Shown: in pieces, positions 9,696-18,702 of the stretch
Numbering within the stretch: position 1 is the first letter of the stretch
Layout: each line of letters starts with the position of its first letter
Assembly (NCBI GenBank): GCA_036835375.1
Contig: DAITMB010000023.1
Span: 1-49,427, forward strand
Reading direction: 5' to 3'
Length of the DNA stretch: 49,427 nucleotides
Source of the DNA: JANQTF01 sp036835375
GTDB lineage: Bacteria > Bacteroidota > Bacteroidia > J057
Program-made: the position numbers and the translations under genes
Notes under the pieces: model-generated
What the model was told of the DNA's origin: nothing
Seen by the model: only the letters and a program-made list of their open reading frames with translations
Database searches by the model: none

Positions 9696-9797
9696 GATAC
9701 AGTGAGGTGGGTGAGAATAGGAGGACAATTAAAATATCGACCTTCGGAAACTCTCCTTGAAGGTCCTTCGGGCTAATGAAGCATCGGATGAACCATC

Positions 9798-10277
9798 TCA
9801 ACGACTTTCTGCGATGCGTTTTATCTCTCCCATGACCTCTGGCAGCATTGACCGATACCTTTTTCCCAGCCGCTTCCCCAATATTTTTTTGAACGGCCCA
9901 GTGAATTCCACTTCATGAGTAAAGTAGGTCCTTCCTTGTTTCTGCTCCAGTGTCCGCTGAATGATGAGCCAGCCTAAGGGGATTTTGGTTTGGAAGGTAT
10001 AAGATTGATTGGGGAGGAGTTCAGTGACCACAAATGTTGACTTGGGACCCTTGTCAGGAAGGAGAACTCCCTTCGCGCCCACCACAAAATCGCCTTCAAG
10101 TGAGGCACTTTTCAAGCCTTTGTCCCACAGCTTCCAGTTGGGAACATCTGTCCATAGCTCCCAGATTTTGTCGCTTGATGCCCCGGTGCTATCGGTGTGA
10201 CAAAAGTGGTAGTTTGTGAACTGGGCCCTAGCTGTCATGGATAGGAGGATGGAGGCGAGGAAAAAAACTTGTTTCAT
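9798..10277 (-). CDS. SRPBCC (polyketide cyclase-like) protein with signal peptide
   Basis: 159 residues from ATG 10277; the signal peptide is MKQVFFLASILLSMTARAQ. An upstream ATG at 10301 would add eight polar residues. The mature chain (DKIWELWTDVPNWKLWDKGLKSASLEG, then GAKGVLLP, SYTFQTKIPLG, THEVEFTGPF) is a START/SRPBCC helix-grip fold, a hydrophobic ligand-binding cavity protein. Most family members are cytoplasmic, so the export signal is unusual. It lies between a Crp-type regulator (61-bp gap) and a membrane protein in one direction, which suggests one transcript. Ligand unknown. Confidence 0.75.
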   Translation of the reverse strand: MKQVFFLASILLSMTARAQFTNYHFCHTDSTGASSDKIWELWTDVPNWKLWDKGLKSASLEGDFVVGAKGVLLPDKGPKSTFVVTELLPNQSYTFQTKIPLGWLIIQRTLEQKQGRTYFTHEVEFTGPFKKILGKRLGKRYRSMLPEVMGEIKRIAESR

Positions 10278-10338
10278 CGTATTGTCAGTTTGATGCTCCA
10301 AATTTCTCAGCTACGCCGATCTCTCCACTGCACCCATG

Positions 10339-10917
10339 TTACCTTCGATCCTTTCCTAACATTCTTTTTCTGATTCTGCTGAGCGATTGCGGCGCGATAC
10401 CGAGGTACGAGGCCAAGTGTTTCAGCGCTACTCGCTGCACAAAGGCCGGATTTGTTTGTAGCAGTTTTTCATATCGATATTCAGCGGTCTCTGTCTGGAT
10501 TTCCAGCAAGATCTCTTCTGTGTAGTACTGCACTTCTTGAATCAGTTTGCGGACAAACGTATTCCAGCTTTTGAGCACCAATAAGTCGGTGGCTTGCGCT
10601 AGGGTTGTCTGCCAGATCATCGATCGTTCTAAAGCCTGGATATTTTCGGCGGAAGGCTTTTCCGCTGTGAAGCTTGCCTGCGAGGTAAAGCAATACGGTG
10701 CTTCGGTAAAAAATTTGGTCACTTCCGTCCCGTCTTTGTTGATAAAATATCGAAGCAACCCACTTTCGAGAAAATAGAAGTGTCGGCAAATTTCGCCCTC
10801 CATCAAAAGATGTTCGTCTTTTTCAATGATCCGGCTCTCAAAGCAGCGGGAAATTGCCTGCCAATCGACGGGCGGAACGGCAGTATATGATTCGATGAAT
10901 TCTCTGAATGTATCCAT
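10339..10917 (-). CDS. Crp/Fnr-family transcriptional regulator
   Basis: 192 residues. The N-terminal cyclic-nucleotide-binding fold is visible as EKDEHLLMEGEICRHFYFLESGLLRYFINKDG followed by EVTKFFTEAPYCF. The C-terminal helix-turn-helix is RVALKHLASYLGIAPQSLSRIRKRM, the form common in Bacteroidota Crp proteins. The usual cAMP phosphate-binding Arg-Ser pair of E. coli Crp is not evident, so cAMP may not be the ligand. It probably controls the two genes that follow it (SRPBCC and membrane protein). Confidence 0.88.
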   Translation of the reverse strand: MDTFREFIESYTAVPPVDWQAISRCFESRIIEKDEHLLMEGEICRHFYFLESGLLRYFINKDGTEVTKFFTEAPYCFTSQASFTAEKPSAENIQALERSMIWQTTLAQATDLLVLKSWNTFVRKLIQEVQYYTEEILLEIQTETAEYRYEKLLQTNPAFVQRVALKHLASYLGIAPQSLSRIRKRMLGKDRR

Positions 10918-11050
10918 AGCGTAGCAAAGATTCCAAAATTCACTGCTGCCAAATTCTCAAACTAAAAAATCACGTCTCCTCGCGACACACATCCTGCACG
11001 AAGAGCACCGTTCTAAGGAACTGAGATTGGGTCTGAATTGATTGGATCTG

Positions 11051-11097
11051 ATAAAACATCGCCCACGAAAGAGACGCTTCTCCATCGTGGGCGATTG
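11051..11097 (-). terminator. Hairpin terminator after fcl
   Basis: A perfect 10-bp inverted repeat, ATCGCCCACG at 11058-11067 and its complement at 11086-11095, with a smaller nested GAGA/TCTC stem in the loop. On the minus strand it is followed by GTTTTATC. It lies 60 bp past the fcl stop codon and so probably ends the polysaccharide transcript. Confidence 0.6.
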
Positions 11098-11154
11098 TAT
11101 TTGTTGCCGAATGGTTCCAGAGGAGGTCCAAGGGCAGCCTCAGCGGCTACTGGA

Positions 11155-12117
11155 TCAACCTGCTACCACCCGCTCTCCTGCGACATACTTGTCTTGGTGA
11201 GACAGAAAGTCTTGATACACCTGCTCGATCCCTTCTTTGAGACCAATCTGATGCCGATAGCCCAGCGCGTGAAGCTTTGTCACATCCATGAGCTTGCGCG
11301 GCGTCCCGGTAGGCTTCGTCGTATCGAAGACGAGGTCTCCTTCAAATCCTACCACTTCCTGCACAGTGAGCGCTAGATCGCGAATGGAGACATCCTCCCC
11401 CACTCCGATGTTCACAAACTGCTTCCCATCGTAGTTTTCCATGAGGAAAAGGCAAGCTTCTGCGAGGTCATCGACATGCATGAACTCCCGCATCGGAGAG
11501 CCATCTCCCCAGATTTCTACCGAAGCTGCGCCTTGGGTCTTGGCTTCGTGAAACTTGCGGATTAGTGCAGGCAGCACGTGTGAATTTTTCAGGTCATAGT
11601 TGTCGTTCGGGCCGTAGAGATTCGTAGGCATGCCAGAGATGAATTGGCACCCATACTGATCGCGGTATGCTTCACAGAGTTTGATTCCGGCAATTTTGGC
11701 GATCGCGTAAGGCTCGTTCGTCGGCTCCAAAATCCCCGTAAGAAGATGGTCCTCCTTCATGGGCTGCGGGGCAAACTTCGGGTAGATGCAAGAGCTTCCC
11801 AGAAAAAATAGCTTGGTAACCTCATTCAAATAAGCCTGATGGATGATGTTGGCTTCCATCATGAGGTTATCGTAGAGAAACTCTGCGCGGTAAGTATTGT
11901 TGGCGACAATGCCACCCACCTTGGCCGCTGCGAGAAACACATACTCGGGCTGTTCTTGAGCAAAGAAGTCGGCGACGGCAGCCTGGTCGCGCAAGTCAAG
12001 CTCGGAAGAGGTTCTGGTGACGATCTGATCGAATCCCAGGCTTTTGAGCTTGCGCACGATGGCAGAGCCTACCATGCCGCGATGGCCAGCGACGTAAATC
12101 TTAGCTGTTTTGTGCAT
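11155..12117 (-). CDS. fcl: GDP-L-fucose synthase
   Basis: Bifunctional epimerase/reductase that converts GDP-4-keto-6-deoxy-mannose to GDP-L-fucose with NADPH. 320 residues, the normal length. The Rossmann motif GHRGMVGSA is at residues 11-19, the catalytic Ser is in FLGSSCIYP (about 108) and the YxxxK pair is Y137/K141 in PYAIAKIAG. VWGDGSPMREFMHVDDLA-type sequence (EIWGDGSPMREFMHVDDLA) is diagnostic. Its start overlaps the end of gmd by 17 nt, so the two steps of the pathway are translated together. Downstream is a hairpin terminator. Confidence 0.97.
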   Translation of the reverse strand: MHKTAKIYVAGHRGMVGSAIVRKLKSLGFDQIVTRTSSELDLRDQAAVADFFAQEQPEYVFLAAAKVGGIVANNTYRAEFLYDNLMMEANIIHQAYLNEVTKLFFLGSSCIYPKFAPQPMKEDHLLTGILEPTNEPYAIAKIAGIKLCEAYRDQYGCQFISGMPTNLYGPNDNYDLKNSHVLPALIRKFHEAKTQGAASVEIWGDGSPMREFMHVDDLAEACLFLMENYDGKQFVNIGVGEDVSIRDLALTVQEVVGFEGDLVFDTTKPTGTPRKLMDVTKLHALGYRHQIGLKEGIEQVYQDFLSHQDKYVAGERVVAG

Positions 12118-13141
12118 GGAAAAGTTTGCTTTTAGCTTCTTTGATGTCGTGAGTCATCATGATTTCGACCAGTTCGTCAATCATGACTTTGGGTTCCCAG
12201 CCGAGTTTTTCCTTGGCTTTGGCGGGATTGCCAATGAGAAGTTCTACCTCAGCGGGGCGGAAATAGCGAGGGTCAATCTCGACAATGAGGCGGCCCGTTT
12301 CCCGGTCGTATCCTTTTTCGTCCACGCCTTCCCCTTTCCACACGATGTCAAATCCTACGTGCTTGGCAGCGCGCTCCACGAAGTCGCGCACTGTGTACAT
12401 CCGGTTGGTTGCCACGACGAAGTCTTCGGGCTCGTCCTGCTGCAACATCAGCCACATCATTTCCACATATTCTTTGGCATAACCCCAGTCGCGCTGTGCA
12501 TCCATGTTGCCGAGACGAAGTACGTCGCGCAGACCCACGGAAATTTCAGCGAGGTTGGTGGTGATTTTGCGGGTAACGAAGGTCTTTCCGCGGCGCTCTG
12601 ACTCATGGTTGAAGAGGATGCCATTGCAGGCATACATGCCATAGGATTCGCGGAAGTTTTTCACAATCCAGAAACCATACAGCTTCGCTACGCCATAAGG
12701 TGAGCGTGGGTAGAAGGGCGTAGTCTCCGTCTGCGGGATTTCTTGCACCAGACCATATAGCTCCGAAGTGGAAGCCTGGTAAAAACGTGCATTGGGGCAC
12801 AGATTCTGCATCGCATCAAGCAGACGCAGGGTGCCAAGGGCATCTACTTGTGCAGTGTACTCGGGCACTTCGAAGGAGACCTTCACATGACTTTGTGCAC
12901 CGAGGTTATAGATTTCATCTGGCTTAATTTCCCCCAAGAGCTTATTGAGGTTGGCACTATCTGCAAGGTCTCCGTGATGGAGGTGAAGCCGGGGATTGCC
13001 CATGAGGTGCTCGATACGCTCGGTATTGAATACCGAAGCCCGCCGAATGATCCCATGAACTTCGTAGTCTTTGTCTAGCAAGAATTCTGTCAGGAATGAA
13101 CCGTCCTGACCTGTGATGCCCGTTATGAACGCTTTTTTCAT
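12101..13141 (-). CDS. gmd: GDP-mannose 4,6-dehydratase
   Basis: Makes GDP-4-keto-6-deoxy-D-mannose, the precursor of GDP-L-fucose and other deoxyhexoses. 346 residues from ATG 13141 (MKKAFITGITGQDGSFLTEF); an upstream in-frame ATG at 13201 would add a hydrophobic extension that the family lacks. The NADP-binding GITGQDG is at residues 8-14 and RRASVFNTERIEHL, SELYG and the catalytic RSPYGVAKLYGFW follow in order. It overlaps fcl by 17 nt, and the Wzc-like kinase gene lies 153 bp upstream in the same direction. Confidence 0.97.
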   Translation of the reverse strand: MKKAFITGITGQDGSFLTEFLLDKDYEVHGIIRRASVFNTERIEHLMGNPRLHLHHGDLADSANLNKLLGEIKPDEIYNLGAQSHVKVSFEVPEYTAQVDALGTLRLLDAMQNLCPNARFYQASTSELYGLVQEIPQTETTPFYPRSPYGVAKLYGFWIVKNFRESYGMYACNGILFNHESERRGKTFVTRKITTNLAEISVGLRDVLRLGNMDAQRDWGYAKEYVEMMWLMLQQDEPEDFVVATNRMYTVRDFVERAAKHVGFDIVWKGEGVDEKGYDRETGRLIVEIDPRYFRPAEVELLIGNPAKAKEKLGWEPKVMIDELVEIMMTHDIKEAKSKLFHAQNS

Positions 13142-13294
13142 AAGAAGGTAACTGAAAAACTGAAATAGGCTGATGGAGAAAAGTACCAACCATGGCTCCA
13201 AACAGGTCCTGCAAGCCTCCGAATTTCTGTGAAACTTCGGCGCCCTGGCCTGGCCATGTATGCTGATGGGAAGAAATGAACTGGATCTGGCGGG

Positions 13295-15652
13295 TCAGTC
13301 TCCGTAACCGTAGTGCTTATCAATGTAACCATAAGCGGAGACGGACTTGACGTCGTTGATCAGCATTGCAATGTTTTTGATCTTCTGGTTGTCATACAGC
13401 TCATTGATCATCTTGAGGGACTCAATGGTTGTGGAGCTGTCGCGCACCACGTAGATGTTGAAGTCAGTGAGCTTCATGATGATGAGGTAATCCGAGACCA
13501 GGCCGAGCGGCGGCGCATCAATCACAATGTGGTCGTATTGCTCGCGAAATACCTCCATGAGGTGATTCATCCGGTCAGTCGCGATGAGGTCGAGGGGGTT
13601 CGTGGCCACGGGACCCGAGTGAATCACATCGAGGTTTTCGATGTGGGTGTGGGCAACGATGGCCGGAATGTCATCTACTTCTCCTGAGAGATAATTGGAG
13701 AGTCCGAGGCCATCTTTGTTATCGAAGTAGCGGGTGACCCGAGGGCGGCGCAAGTCAATGTCGATGAGCAGGGTCTTTTTGCCAGCCTGGGCCATCACCG
13801 CAGCGATGTTGGTCACACAGAAGGTTTTTCCTTCCCCTGAGCTCGAAGAGGTGACCCCGATGACCTGCTGATGGACATTGTCATTGAGGTACTGCATCTT
13901 GATGCGGATGGATCGGAAAGACTCTGCCAAAGCTGTGCGGCTGTCCTTCGGCACGATGTAGTTGCTATTCCGGTCGTGGCGAGCGATGAAGCCCAGCACA
14001 GGCAGGTTGGTGCTACTCTGGATGTCCTCGTGGCTGGCGATTCGATTGTCAAAGAAGTCTTGGATGATGATTAACCCCAGCGGCAAAACAGCACCCAAAA
14101 AGACGGAGATCAGCAAAATGAGCGGTTTCTTGGGCTTGATGGGCGCAGATCCGTCCATCCTAGCATCCTCCAGAATTTCGATATCGACCGATGCTTTTTC
14201 TACCGCTAGTGCAGCTTCGAGCTTCCGGGCTTCGAGCTTGAGGAGAGTTTCTGTCTTAAAATCTTTGTCCTGAGAAGTCATCTCGATGTTGGCACGCTGG
14301 CGTGGGAGCATTCCACGCTTGACCCGTATGTCATTGATCTGCTTGAGTTGATTCTCCAGCAAGATTTTCAATCCATCAATGCTACTGCTCACATTCGCTG
14401 TGATGGATCGCCGGGTGTTTTGAATTTTATTTTCATTGAGCTCCCAGGTGGGACCCCGTGTGCCTGACATCTGCATCGAAGCTTTCTGCTGCTGAAGCTC
14501 TTCCAGCGAAGCAATCAAAGCCGCCAAGCCAGGGTCCGATTTTCCGAGCGAAGAAGTGGGAAGTTGAAGCGTTGCCTCGGGACTACTATTTTCAAGTGCT
14601 TTTTGAATCCCGGTATAGTAAGAAAGTTGGGCTTGGTTCTCCCCATAAGAAGATTCCAGTACATTGAGCGCCCCAAGGAGCGACGCATCTGTATTGGTGG
14701 CATCAATGCCCTGACTCATTTGAGCAGTGATTTCATTTCTGGCCACTTTGATTTCGCCCGACAATTCCGAGATCAGTGAATCCAAGTAAACCACGGTTTT
14801 ATTTCCAAGGCTCCTCATTTCGGCCAGTTCCTTGCGCTTGTAGGATTCGAGCAACTCATTGATGAACATTTTTTGAATGTCCACCACGGGGCCTTCCATT
14901 GAAATGTTGATGATATTCGATAACTCGCCTGCTACGCCTATTTTCAAGGTCTCCTGAAACATGGCCACAAGTCCTTCTGCTGTGTTGATATGGAAGTAAT
15001 ATTCCTTGTCGGGATAGGTTTCCCAAGCATCGTCATATACGATGTCAAATTTTAGCAGGGGGGACTCATAGGTCTGTCCCACGGCGAAGGTCTCCTCCAA
15101 CTCGAAGTCTTCGAGTTCCCGAATGCCTCTGCCTGTTTTTAGGTCTGTGAGCCAGGTCTTGCTCCCTTTGGCTCTGAGCCGTACTTGATCCCCTTCGCGC
15201 TTCACAAAAATGTCCAAATAGACCAACTGTGGGTGGGCAGAGTCAAGCTGAATCTGAAAAGGCGCTCCCCAGAAAACTTCTCGCTTTCTCAGCGGCTCTT
15301 TGCTGAAGTAGGATACACCCAGCGGAAGCCGTTTCACCGTTTCGTGTATCAAGTTGTAAGAGGTGAGTACACCAATCTTATCATCTACCGAAGAATTTTC
15401 ATAGAGCAGACTCATGTGGGGCAAGTTCTTGTCCGAAGCAAGTTGCGTCCCCGTGGGGTTGGCCAAGATGGCCTTGGCTTTGACTTGAAAGATTTTTTCG
15501 GCAGAATAAATCTTATATACCCCGAAAGCACCGCAAAGCGTGATGCCTATCACAAAGTAATACCAGCGCTTCAGGAAGCGCATGAGCAGCGCCTTGATGT
15601 CGATGGTATCTTCTCCGTATGGATTTCCGAGGCCTTTTTGAGTTTGAAACAT
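13295..15652 (-). CDS. Wzc-like polysaccharide co-polymerase with cytoplasmic BY-kinase domain
   Basis: 785-residue inner-membrane protein that controls chain length and export of an exopolysaccharide or capsule. First TM helix near residues 30-50 (WYYFVIGITLCGAFGVYKIY), a long periplasmic coiled-coil region of Wzz/GNVR type, second TM helix near 510 (LILLISVFLGAVLPLGLIII), then the kinase: Walker A SSSSGEGKT (about 600), Walker A' LLIDIDLRRPR (about 629) and Walker B IVIDAPP (about 710). The C-terminus SAYGYIDKHYGYGD carries four tyrosines, the usual autophosphorylation cluster. It follows the Wza-like gene by 63 bp in the same direction and precedes gmd/fcl. Confidence 0.95.
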   Translation of the reverse strand: MFQTQKGLGNPYGEDTIDIKALLMRFLKRWYYFVIGITLCGAFGVYKIYSAEKIFQVKAKAILANPTGTQLASDKNLPHMSLLYENSSVDDKIGVLTSYNLIHETVKRLPLGVSYFSKEPLRKREVFWGAPFQIQLDSAHPQLVYLDIFVKREGDQVRLRAKGSKTWLTDLKTGRGIRELEDFELEETFAVGQTYESPLLKFDIVYDDAWETYPDKEYYFHINTAEGLVAMFQETLKIGVAGELSNIINISMEGPVVDIQKMFINELLESYKRKELAEMRSLGNKTVVYLDSLISELSGEIKVARNEITAQMSQGIDATNTDASLLGALNVLESSYGENQAQLSYYTGIQKALENSSPEATLQLPTSSLGKSDPGLAALIASLEELQQQKASMQMSGTRGPTWELNENKIQNTRRSITANVSSSIDGLKILLENQLKQINDIRVKRGMLPRQRANIEMTSQDKDFKTETLLKLEARKLEAALAVEKASVDIEILEDARMDGSAPIKPKKPLILLISVFLGAVLPLGLIIIQDFFDNRIASHEDIQSSTNLPVLGFIARHDRNSNYIVPKDSRTALAESFRSIRIKMQYLNDNVHQQVIGVTSSSSGEGKTFCVTNIAAVMAQAGKKTLLIDIDLRRPRVTRYFDNKDGLGLSNYLSGEVDDIPAIVAHTHIENLDVIHSGPVATNPLDLIATDRMNHLMEVFREQYDHIVIDAPPLGLVSDYLIIMKLTDFNIYVVRDSSTTIESLKMINELYDNQKIKNIAMLINDVKSVSAYGYIDKHYGYGD

Positions 15653-15715
15653 GGCGATGAAAGATTAAAAGAAGAACGGCTGTTAGCCAGATAGCTGATG
15701 GGGAATGCGATACAA

Positions 15716-16528
15716 TCAATCTACGCCGTCTGGATCTATATTCCTGCGCTCAATCAGAGTCAAGATGGCGATGGTTGCAGATATGGCACTTACGGCGGTG
15801 TTGACAATGATCAGCGTGCTAAGATTAGACCGTTGATTCTTTTGCTTGAGCATGTCCACAACGATTAGGTCGTTGGGCAAAAGATAGAAGTATGGGGAGG
15901 AAAGCAAGGCCGTGCTACGCATATCCAGAATGGTGACCTCATTGCCCCTGCTCGTTTGCCGGATGTGCTTGACATTTGCCCGATCGGCAAAATCCGTGAA
16001 TCCACCCGCCATCGAAATGGCTTCCATGATATTCAACTGATTGTTGAACACATAAAATTGGTTCGGATTGTTGACTTCCCCGGACACCGAGACTTTGAAA
16101 CTCACCAGTGTCACAAACACTGTTGCGTCGCCTATATGGGTCTGTCTGATACGATCTTGAATTTTGGAGCGGGCTTCGTCGAGGGTGAGACCAACCAGAG
16201 ATACGTTACCGATCGCCGGCATGTAAATGTTCCCCGAGTCATTGATGGAATAGCCAGTCATGAACGCCGCAGCAGCATTGACATTGAATATGCCCTGTGT
16301 CTCTAACGTCAGATACTCCACATTATCTACATCCAGCGAACGAATCCGAATCGACACCACATCATGGACCTGCAGCCGATACACAGGAATTTTATTGATC
16401 ACCAGGGTCGGCTCCCCTTTTTTGAAGTTCCCCTCCTGAAAGATGTTGGTCTCTTTGCTCGACAAGCATCCACTGAGGCTGAGGATCAAAGACAGGGTCA
16501 ATAGGTAAAGTATGTGTTGCGAATTCAT
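15716..16528 (-). CDS. Wza-like polysaccharide export lipoprotein (SLBB)
   Basis: Outer-membrane export pore component, 270 residues from ATG 16528, where a lipoprotein signal follows at once (YLLTLSLILSLSGCLSS); the longer frame to 16645 would bury it. The Poly_export domain is recognised by YRLQVHDVVSIRIRSLDVDN and the SLBB domain by VSVSGEVNNPNQFYVF and ISMAGGFTDFADRANV. A hydrophobic helix near the C-terminus (LIIVNTAVSAISATIAIL) fits the helix of the export channel. It is the first gene of the export/fucose block and partners the Wzc-like kinase. Confidence 0.92.
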   Translation of the reverse strand: MNSQHILYLLTLSLILSLSGCLSSKETNIFQEGNFKKGEPTLVINKIPVYRLQVHDVVSIRIRSLDVDNVEYLTLETQGIFNVNAAAAFMTGYSINDSGNIYMPAIGNVSLVGLTLDEARSKIQDRIRQTHIGDATVFVTLVSFKVSVSGEVNNPNQFYVFNNQLNIMEAISMAGGFTDFADRANVKHIRQTSRGNEVTILDMRSTALLSSPYFYLLPNDLIVVDMLKQKNQRSNLSTLIIVNTAVSAISATIAILTLIERRNIDPDGVD

Positions 16529-16606
16529 GATGAAGGGCGAGACAATGAGGAATAAGAGAAAAAGGGCGAATGAGGAAATGTTAGTTTCTTCGAGTATTCG
16601 TCCAGC

Positions 16607-16614
16607 CAAAAATA
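16607..16614 (-). promoter_or_regulatory. Candidate -7 promoter box for the polysaccharide export genes
   Basis: The minus strand reads TATTTTTG, an exact match to the Bacteroidota -7 consensus TAnnTTTG, 79 bp upstream of the Wza-like ATG. A good -33 TTTG at the usual distance is not seen, so the call rests on the -7 box alone. Confidence 0.4.
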
Positions 16615-17144
16615 GCGCCAAAGAACAAGTGCAGAAGGCGAGCATTGCCGAACAGTGACAATCTGATCATGAATGGCCGCCAACCTCCTTCCAAAGGATT
16701 TCTCCCGGCAATTTCCCAATCAAATCTTTCGGTATTCAGCGCCGGGAAGCACGCAAAACCACTCAAAGGAAACAAATAGCCACCGTGAAGGAAAGTCCGG
16801 GGACAATGGTCATACAAAAGGTGGCCGGCCAACAGAAGAAAATAGCTGAAATCCAATATCTTACGCCCTCACTCAAGCATTCTGGCTTTGCAACTTGCTA
16901 GCTGGCAGAGAAGTGAAAGGGACCATATTTACCCCCTTCCTCTCCAGCTCTTCGGGTCGCAAAACATTCCTCCTTCCAGTATTTTGAACTTCTCTACAAC
17001 TTCTTCGCCTGACATGGCACCAACCCTCTTCTTTCCGAAAAAAGAAAATTTTACTCCTCACTCACGACCGTCCTCCGTGCTTCTACTTTTGTAGAAAACT
17101 TTAGGAAAAAACAGCGAAATGCAGCAAAAGAAAATACCGGAAAG

Positions 17145-17195
17145 AAAACGAAGCCCCACCCTCATTCATCAGTTCACACTGCCGCAAAGGCTTCG
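17145..17195 (-). terminator. Possible terminator after cysN
   Basis: CGAAGCC at 17149-17155 pairs with GGCTTCG at 17189-17195 (7 bp, long loop of 33 nt). On the minus strand the stem is followed by TTTTC. It lies about 95 bp past the cysN stop. The long loop makes this a weak call. Confidence 0.3.
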
Positions 17196-17289
17196 TCTCC
17201 TTCCTTTTACAAAGCTCCCGGAAGCGTAGATACGCTATCGCCGAAGGTCTGATGCCGATCCACTCATTCAGACGAATGAATGAAGTTCA

Positions 17290-18531
17290 TTACAGTATCA
17301 TTCCTGCAGCGACTGTTTCATTGGTGAATTCGTCGATCAGAATCACCGATCCAGTTCCGCGATTGCGGCTGTAGGGATCGTTGAGCAGCGGCACAGTGGT
17401 GCGGATTTGAACACGTCCAATATCATTGAGCTTCATGGTGGCGTCGCCTTCCTCACGGTGGAGATCATTGACATTCACCTTATATTTCACCTCCTTCACC
17501 ACACAGCGTGCATCGCGGGTGGTGTGCTTGATGCGATATTTTCCGTTGATGACCAGCGGCTTGTCGTTCATCCAGCACAGCATCAAGTCGATGTCCTGGC
17601 TCATGCGGGGCTGATTTTCTGGCTTCACGATCATATCGCCGCGCGAGATGTCAATGTTGTCCTCCAGGGTCATGGTCACTGACATGGGCGAAAACGCCTC
17701 GCTGAGTGGACCTTCGGGCGTGTCGATCGATTTGATCTTGGAGGTGAATCCAGAAGGCAACACCATCACTTCATCACCAGGCTTGAACACCCCACCTGCC
17801 ACGCGTCCTGCGTAGCCGCGGTAATCCACGTATTCGTCGGACTGAGGGCGAACGACATACTGCACCGGAAATCGGCTGTCCACATGATTGTAGTCATTGC
17901 CTACGTGGACGGTCTCCAGCGTGTAGAGGAGCGGAGAACCTTCATACCAAGGCATGAACTCCGAACGATCCACCACGTTGTCGCCGCGAAGTGCGCTGAT
18001 CGGGATGAAGCGAATGTCGGGCACTTGCAGCTTGGAGGCAAATTGCTCGTATTGCTCCACCACCTTGCGGTAGGCAGCTTCCTCGTAGTTGACGAGGTCC
18101 ATTTTATTGACGCAGACAGCAAGGTGCTTGATTCCCAGCAGCGAAGCGATGAAGCTATGGCGGCGAGTCTGCTCCACCACGCCGTGGCGTGCATCAATGA
18201 GAATGATGGCGAGATTCACCGTGGAGGCCCCGGTGACCATGTTGCGGGTGTACTGGATGTGTCCTGGCGTGTCGGCAAGGATGAACTTGCGGCGGGGCGT
18301 GGCAAAGTAGCGATACGCCACATCAATCGTGATCCCCTGCTCACGCTCAGCCTTCAAGCCGTCGGTGAGCAACGCCAAGTCAAGATAATCGTCGCCCCGG
18401 GCGTCGCTGGTGCGCTGAATGGCATCGAGCTGGTCCTGAAAGACGGTCTTGGTATCGTAAAGCAAACGTCCGATGAGGGTACTTTTCCCGTCATCTACAG
18501 AGCCTGCGGTGGAAAATCTGAGCAAATCCAT
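17290..18531 (-). CDS. cysN: Sulfate adenylyltransferase subunit 1 (GTPase)
   Basis: GTP-driven subunit of ATP sulfurylase, which with CysD makes adenosine 5'-phosphosulfate (APS) from sulfate and ATP. 413 residues from ATG 18531 (MDLLRFSTAGSVDDGKSTLI). G1 is GSVDDGKS, G3 DTPGHIQYTRNM, G4 NKMD; the EF-Tu-like beta-barrel domains follow (RGDMIV, LCWMNDKPL). There is no fused APS-kinase domain, which agrees with the separate cysC. It is the last of the three genes cysC-cysD-cysN, 171 bp after cysD. The operon lies directly upstream of the polysaccharide export genes on the same strand. Confidence 0.96.
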   Translation of the reverse strand: MDLLRFSTAGSVDDGKSTLIGRLLYDTKTVFQDQLDAIQRTSDARGDDYLDLALLTDGLKAEREQGITIDVAYRYFATPRRKFILADTPGHIQYTRNMVTGASTVNLAIILIDARHGVVEQTRRHSFIASLLGIKHLAVCVNKMDLVNYEEAAYRKVVEQYEQFASKLQVPDIRFIPISALRGDNVVDRSEFMPWYEGSPLLYTLETVHVGNDYNHVDSRFPVQYVVRPQSDEYVDYRGYAGRVAGGVFKPGDEVMVLPSGFTSKIKSIDTPEGPLSEAFSPMSVTMTLEDNIDISRGDMIVKPENQPRMSQDIDLMLCWMNDKPLVINGKYRIKHTTRDARCVVKEVKYKVNVNDLHREEGDATMKLNDIGRVQIRTTVPLLNDPYSRNRGTGSVILIDEFTNETVAAGMIL

Positions 18532-18702
18532 TGTCGAATGTCGAATTTGAGTTGGGAGAATTTGAAGGAGCACCCAGGGACCAGATCAAGAAAATCCTTC
18601 ATTCAAAGGAATCACCTAAGCTGTTGGGCTGGCGTTCGCCGAAGGAATTTCACTGTCTTTGTCTGTGGGCGACCGTGCTGATAGTTGACTACAAGGCCGG
18701 GG

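Larger units (their letters stand above)
16529..17289. other. Intergenic region upstream of the export operon and downstream of cysN
   Basis: No gene can be supported in these 761 bases; the short frames present look like no known protein. On the minus strand it holds a probable -7 box for the Wza-like gene (16607-16614) and a possible terminator for cysN (17145-17195). Beside the cysN stop are small overlapping dyads (CATTC-4 nt-GAATG and AATGAA-1 nt-TTCATT). Confidence 0.5.
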
